Notes under the pieces: model-generated
Database searches by the model: none
Told to the model about the DNA's origin: nothing
The model's input: the letters and a program-made list of their open reading frames with translations, nothing else
Position numbers and translations under genes: made by a program
Shown here: one piece after another, positions 8,982-18,315 of the stretch
Position numbering within the stretch: the first letter of the stretch is position 1
How the letters are laid out: every line of letters starts with the position of its first letter
NCBI GenBank assembly: GCA_041666525.1
Contig: JBAYGT010000001.1
Span: 186,001 to 250,000 of the forward strand
Origin: JBAXTZ01 sp041666525
GTDB lineage: Bacteria > Bacillota > Negativicutes > JBAXTZ01
Direction of reading: 5' to 3'
DNA: 64,000 bases

Positions 8982-9629
8982 CTACAGTCCGCGAATGCTT
9001 TTAATCGCCGCAGCCAAATCATTTTTACCAAAAACTGCCGACCCTGCAACCAGAACTTCCGCGCCTGCCTCAACAACAAGCGCCGAATTGCTCTCATTTA
9101 TTCCACCATCAACTTCAATAATTGTATTTAATCCACTGCTCATAATCATCTTTTTGAGCCGGGAAATCTTGTTCAGCGAAGCATTAATGAATTTCTGACC
9201 GCCAAACCCAGGATTTACCGTCATTAACAATACTAAATCAACATCTGTCAAAACATTTTCAATACTACAAAGCGGTGTTGCCGGATTAAGCGAAATTCCA
9301 GCTTTGGCACCACAATTTTTTATCTGTTGAATCAATCGATGCAGGTGGCAGGTAGCCTCGACATGTACAGTAATATAATCGGCGCCAGCGGCCCGAAATT
9401 GCTCAATATATTTTTCTGGCTGAGCAATCATCAGATGAACGTCAAATATTTTTCCAGTAGCCGGGCGAATTGCCTTAATAACATCTGCGCCTAGCGTAAT
9501 GTTCGGCACAAAATGTCCATCCATAACGTCAATATGAATCCAATCAGCACCGGCCTCATCCACTCGCTGTACTTCAGCAAATAGCCGTCCAAAATCAGCT
9601 GATAAAATTGAAGGGGCAATTAAAGTCAT
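8982..9629 (-). CDS. rpe: Ribulose-phosphate 3-epimerase
   Basis: Interconverts ribulose 5-phosphate and xylulose 5-phosphate in the pentose phosphate pathway. The TIM-barrel signatures are present: APSILSADF at the start, HIDVMDGHFVPN, HLMI, MTVNPGFGGQKF and VDGGIN. The 215-residue length is normal. AGGAG lies 6-7 bp before ATG. In many Firmicutes rsgA lies between rpe and the PASTA kinase gene; here only 16 bp separate them. Confidence 0.96.
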   Translation of the reverse strand: MTLIAPSILSADFGRLFAEVQRVDEAGADWIHIDVMDGHFVPNITLGADVIKAIRPATGKIFDVHLMIAQPEKYIEQFRAAGADYITVHVEATCHLHRLIQQIKNCGAKAGISLNPATPLCSIENVLTDVDLVLLMTVNPGFGGQKFINASLNKISRLKKMIMSSGLNTIIEVDGGINESNSALVVEAGAEVLVAGSAVFGKNDLAAAIKSIRGL

Positions 9630-9645
9630 AATATCTCCTGCAGCT

Positions 9646-11523
9646 TTAATTATTTAATTCTTTCACAATATTACCATTTAAATAAACTTGAACAGTTGTT
9701 GCACCTGTTCCGGATATGGCCTTATTTACAACATCTCCCGGCTTATTATTTGCATCATAAATCGTCCGCATTCCTTTGTCGTCGGTTACTGTGATTTTTA
9801 CACGTTGCTTGTCTGCACCGTCAGGAACAGCGTAACTGACATTAACAGTATTTCCGCTACTACCACCCACCACGACAATATCTACTGGCGATCCAAAAAC
9901 CGTCTCTGCGCCAGCTGCTGGTGTTTGCGAAATTATCGTACCAGATTGTCCGGCACCGGAACCTTCAGAAATTTTTCCAATTTTTAATCCAACACCGGCA
10001 AGCACTGATTCGGCTTTATTCTTGCTCATACCTCTTAAATCCGGAGTAGCCAATTTAACACCACTCTTGTTAATCTGAATATCAACTTTTTGCCCTTTAG
10101 TGGCTTTGGCGCCAGCTCCAGGTGATTGACCAGTCACAGTATCTATAGCTCCGGTACCTGAATTCACCTCGGTCACAACACCCAATTCCAGCCCATTATC
10201 TTTTAACGCTGCAACCGCATCTTTCCTGCTCAATCCTTTCAGATCAGGAATAACCGTGTTTTCCCCACCTTTACTTACAACTAAAGTTATCGAACGCTGT
10301 TCTTTTACCAAAGTTCCGGCTTCCGGATATTGCGATATAATATATCCCAACGGAACAGTAGCGCTAAACCCGTCTTCAATACTAACCCGTAAATTTTGAC
10401 TAAGCAACACATTTCGCGCAATATCAATCTGCTTACCAGAAACATCCGGAACGGTTACATCTGAACCACTCCAGAACTTTCCGTATGCCATGAAGGCACC
10501 TACCATAAACCCTAATGACATAATAACAACAAGCGTCAAGGCAATAAGCCACTTTGATTGTGTGGTTTTCCGGATCGGAGCCTGTTCATTCTTTACCACT
10601 TGTCGTTTATCAACTGATACATTATTAAGCTTTGGAATCACTTGTGTTACAAAATCGGCATTGTCGATTTTTGAAGTATCCGACTCGCGCATATAAGACT
10701 TGGCGAGTTTGATGTCGTGTATTAAATCTTCAATCGACGCATAACGATTTTCCGGCTGTTTTTCTATAGCTTTGGCGACAATCGCGTCAACAATTGCCGG
10801 AATTTTCGGATCGACCTGCTTAATACCGACAGGTTGTTCCTGAATTTGTTTCAATGCAACACAAATAGGTGTCTCGCCGACAAAAGGCAATTTTCCCGTA
10901 AGGGTTTCATACATTAACACGCCGAGTGAATAAATATCCGACTGCTTGCTAACACCGGTTCCTTGCGCCTGTTCCGGTGAAATATAATGAACTGATCCCA
11001 TAATCGTACCGGTATGAGCCATCGTAGCTGAACTAACAGCTCGTGCAATTCCAAAATCCGTTACTTTCACAGTACCTTGATTGTCGATTAGAATATTGTG
11101 CGGTTTAATATCGCAGTGCACTATGCCATTGGCGTGGGCATTTTGCAAAGCCAAAGCTATCTGTAACGAAACCGATAGTGCCTTATCCGGAGAAAAGGCA
11201 CTGCTTTTTTGCAATTTTTCTTTAAGCGTTTCACCTTGAACATATTCCATGATGATATAGTAAACGTCAGCCTCAGTTCCCACGTCATAAATACTTACAA
11301 TATTAGGATGAGACAATCGTGCAGCCGATTGCGCTTCACGCCTGAATCTATCGATAAATTCTTTATCGTTTACATACTCTGTACGCAACACTTTTACAGC
11401 TACTTCACGTTCAAGCAAAGTGTCGCGGGCACAGTATACTTCAGCCATGCCACCGCCACCAATCCGGGAAACAACTTCGTAACGGCCCTTGTCACCTAGT
11501 AGTTTGCCTTCAAGATTCATCAT
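9646..11523 (-). CDS. PASTA-domain Ser/Thr protein kinase (PknB/PrkC type)
   Basis: A membrane kinase that senses muropeptides and phosphorylates cell-wall and cell-division proteins. The kinase domain (residues about 14-280) has the Gly loop IGGGGMAEVY, Lys44, the catalytic loop HCDIKPHN (136-143), DFG at 156-158 and SPEQ. A single TM helix spans about 325-347. Three PASTA repeats follow (about 355-420, 423-487, 489-555) and then a 70-residue beta-rich tail. The catalytic loop has Cys in place of the usual Arg before the catalytic Asp138, so it is a non-RD kinase. A second ATG three bases downstream is an equally possible start. Its phosphatase is encoded at 14214-14918. Confidence 0.95.
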   Translation of the reverse strand: MMNLEGKLLGDKGRYEVVSRIGGGGMAEVYCARDTLLEREVAVKVLRTEYVNDKEFIDRFRREAQSAARLSHPNIVSIYDVGTEADVYYIIMEYVQGETLKEKLQKSSAFSPDKALSVSLQIALALQNAHANGIVHCDIKPHNILIDNQGTVKVTDFGIARAVSSATMAHTGTIMGSVHYISPEQAQGTGVSKQSDIYSLGVLMYETLTGKLPFVGETPICVALKQIQEQPVGIKQVDPKIPAIVDAIVAKAIEKQPENRYASIEDLIHDIKLAKSYMRESDTSKIDNADFVTQVIPKLNNVSVDKRQVVKNEQAPIRKTTQSKWLIALTLVVIMSLGFMVGAFMAYGKFWSGSDVTVPDVSGKQIDIARNVLLSQNLRVSIEDGFSATVPLGYIISQYPEAGTLVKEQRSITLVVSKGGENTVIPDLKGLSRKDAVAALKDNGLELGVVTEVNSGTGAIDTVTGQSPGAGAKATKGQKVDIQINKSGVKLATPDLRGMSKNKAESVLAGVGLKIGKISEGSGAGQSGTIISQTPAAGAETVFGSPVDIVVVGGSSGNTVNVSYAVPDGADKQRVKITVTDDKGMRTIYDANNKPGDVVNKAISGTGATTVQVYLNGNIVKELNN

Positions 11524-12945
11524 TTACCTCCCAAGCGTGTCGATAATTATTTGCCGGGCCACTGATGCCGCAATTCCGGCACCATAACCGGCGTTTTCAG
11601 CAATAACTGCCACGCATACTTTCGGATTATCCACTGGTGCAAAACCAACAAACCAGCTATGCGATTCTCCGTGAGGATTTTGTGCAGTACCGGTTTTACC
11701 ACCAACTCGAACACCGGGAATTCGCACAGAGGTACCAGTGCCGCGTTTAACAACTGCTTCCATCATATCCCGCACCGCAGTCATGCTGTCCTTGTCCGCG
11801 ACAGAAAAATAACGTTGCGGATAAAATGTTTTCACCGCCTTGTCGTTCACCCTGATTGAACTTACAAAATAAGGTAATTCCACAACACCATCATTAGCTA
11901 TCGCAGCTGTAACCAACGCCATTTGTAGCGGTGTAACCAGTAACCCGCCTTGGCCGATTCCAGTCTGTGCCAAATCACCATCACCTAATTTGTGTAAATC
12001 AGGAATGACAGCACTAACAGAATTGAGCACATTCGGAACTGATTGGCCAAATTTGAAATCGCGAAAATAACTTAACGTTTTACCTCTGCCGCTATCGATA
12101 GCCAATTGTCCGAAAAAAATATTGCAACTATCAATTAAAGCATCCTTGATGTTTATCTTACCGTGCACTTCATGGTTATCATCAATCAACTCATAATCAC
12201 CAATCTTAAGCTGACCGGCACAATCCATCGTTTTTTCTTGATCAATTACTCCATAATGCAGCGACTCAGCTGCCATCATCGCTTTAATAGTTGATCCTGG
12301 CGGATACAAACCCTGCGCCGCCCGATCAATAAGCGGACTATTTTTATCATTTATCAGACTCTGCCATGAATCATCCAAATAATTCGGGTTGAACTCCGGT
12401 TTCGATACGAACGCTAAAATCTCACCGGTCTGCGGGTTGATTGCCACCGCTGCACCATTATATCTGCCCAATGCATTATAGGCATTTAGCTGAACCCGCG
12501 CATCGATTGTCAGAACAACATCTGCGCCCTCAGTCTGCCACAACCGTGCAATTGGTCCAAACACCAACAACGAATTGTTGGCTCCGGACAACTGATCATC
12601 ATATTGTGCTTCAATACCGGTTTTTCCGTATTTTTTACTGTAATATCCGGTGATATTTGCAAAAGCAGCACCATAATCGTATATCCGATAATATTTGCCG
12701 TCGGCAGCTTTTACAGAATGTGCTAATACTACACCATTGCGATCAATAATTGCTCCGCGTTTTATGCTGTCTGCAAAAAAATAACTGCGTCGGTTATGTG
12801 TGTTATTGTTTAAAAAATCGGCATTAAATATCTGAACATAACACAAATACACCGCTATTGCCGCAAACAGTAACAGCAGGAAAATGGCAACGTTATAGAT
12901 GTTTTTTCGCTGTCGGTAATTACTCTCCAAATCATATTTCAACAT
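11524..12945 (-). CDS. Class B penicillin-binding protein (transpeptidase)
   Basis: A peptidoglycan transpeptidase that pairs with the SEDS polymerase encoded just upstream. The frame is open from 13020, but the ATG at 12945, preceded by GGTGAG at 8 bp, is the likely start (473 residues). A TM helix is near the N-terminus (about residues 17-38). The active site is STIK (218-221), SCN (273-275) and KTGTAQ (417-422). No C-terminal PASTA repeat is present, so this matches the short PbpA-like form found beside PASTA kinases in Actinobacteria and Firmicutes. It overlaps the ftsW end by 14 bp and abuts the kinase gene. Confidence 0.93.
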   Translation of the reverse strand: MLKYDLESNYRQRKNIYNVAIFLLLLFAAIAVYLCYVQIFNADFLNNNTHNRRSYFFADSIKRGAIIDRNGVVLAHSVKAADGKYYRIYDYGAAFANITGYYSKKYGKTGIEAQYDDQLSGANNSLLVFGPIARLWQTEGADVVLTIDARVQLNAYNALGRYNGAAVAINPQTGEILAFVSKPEFNPNYLDDSWQSLINDKNSPLIDRAAQGLYPPGSTIKAMMAAESLHYGVIDQEKTMDCAGQLKIGDYELIDDNHEVHGKINIKDALIDSCNIFFGQLAIDSGRGKTLSYFRDFKFGQSVPNVLNSVSAVIPDLHKLGDGDLAQTGIGQGGLLVTPLQMALVTAAIANDGVVELPYFVSSIRVNDKAVKTFYPQRYFSVADKDSMTAVRDMMEAVVKRGTGTSVRIPGVRVGGKTGTAQNPHGESHSWFVGFAPVDNPKVCVAVIAENAGYGAGIAASVARQIIIDTLGR

Positions 12946-14206
12946 AATTACACTCACCGTCAGAAATTGCAAACAAAATCCCCAAAATAATGCTCGTTGA
13001 AACCATTGAACTACCGCCATAGCTTACAAACGGCATAGTAACACCGGTAAGCGGAAAAAATTTTGTTACACCGCCAATTATCAAAAAAACCTGTAACGCC
13101 AAGAAACAGGCTAACCCGGCAGACAACAGAGATAAAAAATTGTTCCGCGATAACATAGCAATCCGAAAGGCACGGGTTATCAGCAAAGAATAAGCCAACA
13201 ACACCGCAAGCGCTCCCAATAAGCCTAACTCTTCACCAATTGCTGCAAAAATAAAATCCGTATGAACCTCCGGAATTAACGACGGATGTCCGAAACCGAT
13301 TCCCGTTCCCCACAATCCGCCAGCAGCAAAGGCAAATAACGACTGCACTATTTGAAAAGCGCGTCCGTCAGGGTCTAACCATGGATTCAGCCAAATATCA
13401 ACACGAACACGAACGTGCCAATATAATAAATAACAGACTATCGAGCCACCGAAAAATACCAGCGCACCACCCAAAACGTAGATCAGCCTTCCGGTGCCAA
13501 TATACATTAATAACACAGCGGTTGCAAAAAACAGTAATGCCGCGCCTAAATCTTTCTGAACAATCAAAACCAGCATCGCCATGCCCCAAAGTACAACTAG
13601 CGGCGCCAGAATTCGTTTATCTGGCAACCGCACAAATCCCAATTTCCAATCCGGAGCCGCAAACAACACCCGACGCTCATCCAAATACGCTGCCAAAAAT
13701 ATTACCATTAGTAATCGTGCAAATTCGAACGGCTCAAACCGAACCGGACCAATTATCACCCAGTTGCGGCTCCCATTAATTTCCTCACCAAAGACCAAAG
13801 CTACTGCCAAAAGAACGATACCGAGAATTGCAATCAAATATTTATAGCGAAAAAACCGGTTGATTTTTGCCGAAACTAACGCCGCTACAAGAAACGCAGC
13901 ACCGCCGGTCACAACCCAGAGCGCCTGTAGCAAAAACAATTCCGGTTTCAACCGATATACAAAAATCAGTCCAACTGCACAAAGTAACCAACTCAAGCAG
14001 AGTATCGATCGGTCACCCTTTGGGTACAATTTGCTCGCCACTAACAACACTAATATCCAGCTGAATACAATCAGAGCTGCGACAATTAGCGGAAATAAAA
14101 CAAATCTATCCTTGATTGCCAACACCTGCAGCAAACCGCAAGCCAATATTAACCCAATGAAAAAGGCAAACCCGATTGCCTTACTAATTGAAATATTAGA
14201 GATCAT
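12932..14206 (-). CDS. SEDS peptidoglycan glycosyltransferase (FtsW/RodA family)
   Basis: A polytopic membrane protein with about 10-12 hydrophobic helices that polymerises lipid II. Family blocks seen are NGSRNWVIIGPVRFEPFE, then KDLGAALLFF and, near the end, PFVSYGGSSM. The frame extends to a TTG at 14224, but the ATG at 14206 has GAGG 6 bp upstream and is preferred (424 residues). It follows the phosphatase gene by 7 bp and overlaps the PBP gene by 14 bp, the usual SEDS-PBP pairing. FtsW or RodA cannot be told apart by eye. Confidence 0.93.
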   Translation of the reverse strand: MISNISISKAIGFAFFIGLILACGLLQVLAIKDRFVLFPLIVAALIVFSWILVLLVASKLYPKGDRSILCLSWLLCAVGLIFVYRLKPELFLLQALWVVTGGAAFLVAALVSAKINRFFRYKYLIAILGIVLLAVALVFGEEINGSRNWVIIGPVRFEPFEFARLLMVIFLAAYLDERRVLFAAPDWKLGFVRLPDKRILAPLVVLWGMAMLVLIVQKDLGAALLFFATAVLLMYIGTGRLIYVLGGALVFFGGSIVCYLLYWHVRVRVDIWLNPWLDPDGRAFQIVQSLFAFAAGGLWGTGIGFGHPSLIPEVHTDFIFAAIGEELGLLGALAVLLAYSLLITRAFRIAMLSRNNFLSLLSAGLACFLALQVFLIIGGVTKFFPLTGVTMPFVSYGGSSMVSTSIILGILFAISDGECNYVEI

Positions 14207-14213
14207 AAAATCC

Positions 14214-14918
14214 TCAAATTTCAATAATTATCGCAGTAATGTTATCTACACCACCGCTAATTTTGGCTAAATCAATTAACTCATTAACACGAATTTCAAT
14301 GTTTTTTTCAGTTTGAGTAATTATTCTGCATATGTCTATATTATTTACCATGTTTGTCAAACCATCAGTGCAAAGCAACAGCCGGTCGCCACTGACGAGG
14401 TCCAGACGTCCGGTATCAGCATCAATTGCAGCATCCGCACCCAATGCACGTGTCAGCATATTCTTCCGGGGATGAACGTCTGCTTCACTGCGGGAAATAA
14501 CCCCCCCGCGCACTAATTCCTCTACAAGTGAGTGATCTTCAGTGATTTGCTTTAGTACTCCACTACGGCACAAATATAACCTGCTGTCACCACAATGCGC
14601 CCAATAACCGGTTTTGCCAACAACATACACTGCAGTTACGGTTGTACCAAGACCGGCACTCTCCAAATTAATCTGACCAAAATGCAAAATATCCTTATTA
14701 GCAATTTCCAATAGTTTTTTCATAGCGTTTTCTGGCGATAATTCACTAAAGTCATCAAGACGATTTGAAAGATAATCCATAGCCATCCGGCTTGCAATCT
14801 CTCCGGCCGCGTGTCCGCCCATACCGTCCGCAACAGCAAACAACGGTGCTTTTATTAAGAAACTATCTTCATTGTTTTTCCTGACAAAACCTTGATCTGA
14901 TTTACCAAAAAACTGCAT
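14214..14918 (-). CDS. stp: PP2C-family Ser/Thr phosphatase (Stp/PrpC type)
   Basis: A soluble metal-dependent phosphatase that reverses the action of the PASTA kinase at 9646-11523. Motifs are DQGFVRKNNED at the N-terminus, ADGMGGH (metal-binding Asp), HCGDSRLYL, LLCTDGLTNM and GGVDNITAI, all PPM/PP2C blocks. The 234-residue length fits. The ATG shares one base with the stop of the upstream FHA gene (TAATG), so translation is coupled. Confidence 0.95.
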   Translation of the reverse strand: MQFFGKSDQGFVRKNNEDSFLIKAPLFAVADGMGGHAAGEIASRMAMDYLSNRLDDFSELSPENAMKKLLEIANKDILHFGQINLESAGLGTTVTAVYVVGKTGYWAHCGDSRLYLCRSGVLKQITEDHSLVEELVRGGVISRSEADVHPRKNMLTRALGADAAIDADTGRLDLVSGDRLLLCTDGLTNMVNNIDICRIITQTEKNIEIRVNELIDLAKISGGVDNITAIIIEI

Positions 14919-15403
14919 TATTCCCCCTGCACAACAAACCGCGCCGGACCAATAGCTATTTCATCACCAATTTTAATGACTGCACTGCCTTCTAATTTTT
15001 CGCCATTTAACAGCGTACCATTGGTACTCCCAAAATCAGTTATTAAGTAGTTGCCTTTTTTAAAAGAAATTATTGCGTGTTCGGCCGAAACAGTTGGTGA
15101 CGCAATAACGACATCGTTGTTCTCTGATCGTCCGATATTCAAATTCAAGTCTACACGAAACAGTTCGCCCAAGCTTATACCGACAAGGTTTTCTGCTGCA
15201 ACGACTTTCAAAGTAAGTGAGCCAAAATTTTTGGTTGCAGATTGTTTGACAGCTTTGAGATCCCGATAAATGTTTTTCGCCAACTTATAAAGAAACAAAT
15301 ACAAAAAAATCAAGATTAAATACTGCAAAATAACACCGGCAATATTAATCAAATAACCAACACTGCCCAGGTTTTTCACAAAAGCAATCAATGCGTCAAG
15401 CAT
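14918..15403 (-). CDS. Membrane-anchored FHA-domain protein
   Basis: A small protein (161 residues from the ATG at 15403, which has AGAGGTG 5 bp upstream). One hydrophobic helix lies near residues 18-42. A C-terminal FHA domain (about 75-160) has IGRSENNDVVI, SAEHAIISF and the FGSTNGTLLNG loop, which binds phosphothreonine. It is probably a reader or docking partner of the PASTA kinase, as are FhaB-like proteins in Actinobacteria. It lies between a second FHA gene and the phosphatase gene. Confidence 0.88.
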   Translation of the reverse strand: MLDALIAFVKNLGSVGYLINIAGVILQYLILIFLYLFLYKLAKNIYRDLKAVKQSATKNFGSLTLKVVAAENLVGISLGELFRVDLNLNIGRSENNDVVIASPTVSAEHAIISFKKGNYLITDFGSTNGTLLNGEKLEGSAVIKIGDEIAIGPARFVVQGE

Positions 15404-15412
15404 ATTCACCTC

Positions 15413-16165
15413 TTACGTTTTTCGATAATTCAGTACAACGTTGCCGACTTTTATATCATCACCATCGTACAACACTTTAAAAGCAATCCGTTTATTATTA
15501 ACATATGTGCCATTGGCGCTCTCTGCATCGTATAAAATATGTTCGCCATTAATAAATAATATATAAGCATGCAAGCGCGAGACAGTAGTATCATTCAGAC
15601 GAAAATCGCAATTATCCCAACGACCGATGTTCACCCGTGTAGAACCGATTTTTAATTCTTTACCGCAATCGTTCCCGAAATTACACACAAGCGTGGCTAA
15701 GTCGTCCTGTTTGTGGTACATATCCAATTCTTCAACAACTTTGTCAAAAACCGCCGTCTGAGTAGTAAATGCCTCGTCAGACACTGCATAATTTTGTGGT
15801 CGGTCGAAATCGGCAATTACCCGCAATAATTCGTCTTCATCTGTTTCGCCACAAAAAATATGCAATTTCAACTCACCGGCAAATTGATAATCTCGCTCCT
15901 GAACGTAGTGCCCGAGATATTCAATTAAAACGGTGGTAATCTCAACAATATCTGCCTGTAGAGGTAAATAATCATCTTCGTTAATATAAACCAAGAATTT
16001 ATTCGGGGCAAAAACAATTCCGTCTTCTTCCGCTTTTATTTCTTCAACAGCTTTTTGCAGTTTAGCCGCAATATCTTCTACTTTGAAGTTTCCACTGAGC
16101 TTGCGATTGAAAAATCCGTCAATTTTTTTTTCGAGTAAATCTTCAACTTTTTTTAATACACTCAC
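15413..16165 (-). CDS. DUF3662 and FHA-domain protein (FhaA-like)
   Basis: A 250-residue soluble protein. The N-terminal 120 residues resemble DUF3662 (LEKKIDGFFNRKLSG near the start), and the C-terminal FHA domain (about 165-250) has INIGRWDNCDF-type and SRLHAYI motifs and ends in SANGTYVNNKR. In Actinobacteria FhaA is bound by phosphorylated MviN and regulates wall synthesis; a similar job is an inference here. The start is GTG with GAGGTG 7 bp upstream. It heads the FHA-FHA-phosphatase-SEDS-PBP-kinase block. Confidence 0.85.
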   Translation of the reverse strand: MSVLKKVEDLLEKKIDGFFNRKLSGNFKVEDIAAKLQKAVEEIKAEEDGIVFAPNKFLVYINEDDYLPLQADIVEITTVLIEYLGHYVQERDYQFAGELKLHIFCGETDEDELLRVIADFDRPQNYAVSDEAFTTQTAVFDKVVEELDMYHKQDDLATLVCNFGNDCGKELKIGSTRVNIGRWDNCDFRLNDTTVSRLHAYILFINGEHILYDAESANGTYVNNKRIAFKVLYDGDDIKVGNVVLNYRKT

Positions 16166-16214
16166 TTTGCACCTCGCCTACAGCAATAATATTTTTCACT
16201 CCGTTATCAAAAAA

Positions 16215-17543
16215 TTAACTTTTTCTTCGCAATAACGCTATAAAAAAACCGTCAGTTTGATCAGAAAACGGACGCATATTAATCATTATTTCGGACTTTT
16301 CTTCGCACGGCATCCGTTTTCCGGCATTAACTAATTCAAAATCATTATGCTCGCATAAAAACCGTTCAACAACAGCTTCATTTTCGGTTGTATCAGTAGT
16401 GCATGTACTATAGACCATTTCGCCGCCGATACGTACCGCTTGCGCAGCACTGTTCAAAATATCACGCTGCAAATCATATAGTTCTCCGAATTGATCCGGT
16501 TGTTTTTTCCAACGCAAATCGGCTTTCTTTCGCAAAATTCCCAACCCCGAACAAGGAGCATCCACAAGCACCCGATCAGCTTGACGATAATATTTTTCTC
16601 CGATAGTACGGGCATCACAAAGCACTGGTTCAACAATCGACGCCCCGGCTAATCCGACATTTTGGGTTATCATATCAATTTTATGTTGAAATATATCACA
16701 AGCCACAACCCGTCCACGATTTTTCATCAATGCTGCAATATGTGTAGTTTTGCCACCCGGCGCAGCGCAACAGTCTATCACAAATTCTCCTGGCTGCGGA
16801 TTGAGTACATACGCAACTAATTGCGAACTCTCATCTTGAATGACTACTGATCCTGACTGTAATTCATTCAGCTCATCCAACCGCTCGATCCCCGATAACA
16901 GCAATCCATCCGGTGACCATTTGGAAAATTGTACCTGATAATTTTGAGCTTTTAGTTTTTGTTCAATATCAGCAATATTCGCAGTCAATGAATTTACACG
17001 CACCGATAACTCAGGTTTAGTATTATCAAATTCACACAGCTTTTCAGTTTGTTCAAAGCCAAACTGTTTTATCCAACGTTCTACCAACCAGAGCGGATGG
17101 AAGAACTTCAGCGCAATATATCTTGCTGGTTGTGTTTCCTGATCAGGGTATTTTATTTTCTCCGGTTGACGAACTGCTGCGCGCATAACCGCGTTAACAA
17201 ACTTCGCCGCACCGCCATTTGAATATTTTTTAGTCAAGTTAACTGCTTCGTTACAAGCCGCCGATACCGGGATCTTGTCAAGAAAAAATAACTGATAGTA
17301 GCCGATACGTAACACATTTAAAACTATTGGATCGATTTTTTTAATGCTATCAACATAATGCGAAATAAACCAATCAAGTGTACCTAATGCTTTTATCGAA
17401 CCATAAGTCAGTTCTACAAATAACTTTCGGTCTTTATCCGGTATCGTTGCACTACGGAGCATTTTTGCAACTGCGATATTCGCGTACGCCTTATCAATCA
17501 TAACTGCATTTACAGCAACTAACGCTGCCTCACGTGCATTCAT
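16215..17543 (-). CDS. rsmB: 16S rRNA (cytosine(967)-C5)-methyltransferase
   Basis: Methylates C967 of 16S rRNA using S-adenosylmethionine. An N-terminal NusB-like helical domain (about residues 1-140) is followed by the Rossmann methyltransferase domain with VIDCCAAPGGKTTHIA (SAM site), DAPCSGLG (motif IV Cys) and STCT (catalytic Cys in motif VI). The 442-residue length is usual. The start overlaps the DUF116 gene by 14 bp. rlmN, which often follows rsmB in Firmicutes, is not in this locus. Confidence 0.95.
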   Translation of the reverse strand: MNAREAALVAVNAVMIDKAYANIAVAKMLRSATIPDKDRKLFVELTYGSIKALGTLDWFISHYVDSIKKIDPIVLNVLRIGYYQLFFLDKIPVSAACNEAVNLTKKYSNGGAAKFVNAVMRAAVRQPEKIKYPDQETQPARYIALKFFHPLWLVERWIKQFGFEQTEKLCEFDNTKPELSVRVNSLTANIADIEQKLKAQNYQVQFSKWSPDGLLLSGIERLDELNELQSGSVVIQDESSQLVAYVLNPQPGEFVIDCCAAPGGKTTHIAALMKNRGRVVACDIFQHKIDMITQNVGLAGASIVEPVLCDARTIGEKYYRQADRVLVDAPCSGLGILRKKADLRWKKQPDQFGELYDLQRDILNSAAQAVRIGGEMVYSTCTTDTTENEAVVERFLCEHNDFELVNAGKRMPCEEKSEIMINMRPFSDQTDGFFIALLRRKS

Positions 17544-18315
17544 TCGTTTTGCCTCTCTGCGGCAAGCCGCCGATTAATTCCAGCAATCGCGCCTCAACCT
17601 CAGCTACGTCAACATCGGTGTTGAAACACGGCCCGTTCGGTCGCTTATTAAGTATACCAATTGTCGGCAATGGAAAAACATCCTGTAGTCCCGAAGTCAA
17701 ATCTTGCTCACAAGCCACTGCCAACACCGCTTGTGGTCGGATATCGCGAATTTTCTTGCGCGCCAACGTCCCACCGGTAACCACAGCCATCGCTACACCA
17801 TAACGCTCCGTTAACGCCAATAACTCGGCAATTTTGCAACGTCCACAACGCAAGCAACTGTTCGCATCAATATTGATTCGAACAGTGCAATCTGCCAGTT
17901 GAATACAGTGTGGTAAAATCAACAAAACTTTCTCCGGACGAACTATCCGGTCTGTCGGTCTGTTTAATTTATTAGCCATCTCAACAAAAGACAGCATCAT
18001 CATTTCGCGGGAGTATCCGAAAGTTTTTCCTATTTTAATTATTAACGGAAACAATAGTGAATTTAACAACCAGGTCTGTCGAAACAAACACGGTGGAACA
18101 GGAACGCGAGCTGCCCGTAAAAACAATGTCACAACTAATATAACGATATATAACGACAGGCAAGCTGTTATAACCTCAATCGAAACAACTGCCAAATGAC
18201 CGAATGTTTCAAACCCCTGACGAGTAAGTAAAAATAAAGAAATCAACAACATTATCAACAGCACGCAGACAAATGTAAACATAATGGCGAACACACTCGA
18301 ATTTGTTTTACTCAA
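17530..18315 (-). CDS. DUF116 family membrane protein
   Basis: A conserved Firmicute protein of unknown function, commonly found between fmt and rsmB as here. Two N-terminal TM helices precede a domain with conserved cysteines: CLRCGRC near the middle, a Cys in AVACEQD, and one in GPCFNT, which could bind a metal or Fe-S cluster. The frame is open from a GTG at 18342, but a TTG at 18315 with GAGGTG 7 bp upstream fits better and overlaps the fmt stop by 8 bp. Function cannot be assigned. Confidence 0.85.
   Translation of the reverse strand: MSKTNSSVFAIMFTFVCVLLIMLLISLFLLTRQGFETFGHLAVVSIEVITACLSLYIVILVVTLFLRAARVPVPPCLFRQTWLLNSLLFPLIIKIGKTFGYSREMMMLSFVEMANKLNRPTDRIVRPEKVLLILPHCIQLADCTVRINIDANSCLRCGRCKIAELLALTERYGVAMAVVTGGTLARKKIRDIRPQAVLAVACEQDLTSGLQDVFPLPTIGILNKRPNGPCFNTDVDVAEVEARLLELIGGLPQRGKTNECT

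Noticed and set aside
12946..13020. N-terminal extension of the PBP frame to 13020
   Set aside because: It lies entirely within ftsW and has no SD; the ATG at 12945 has GGTGAG at proper spacing.
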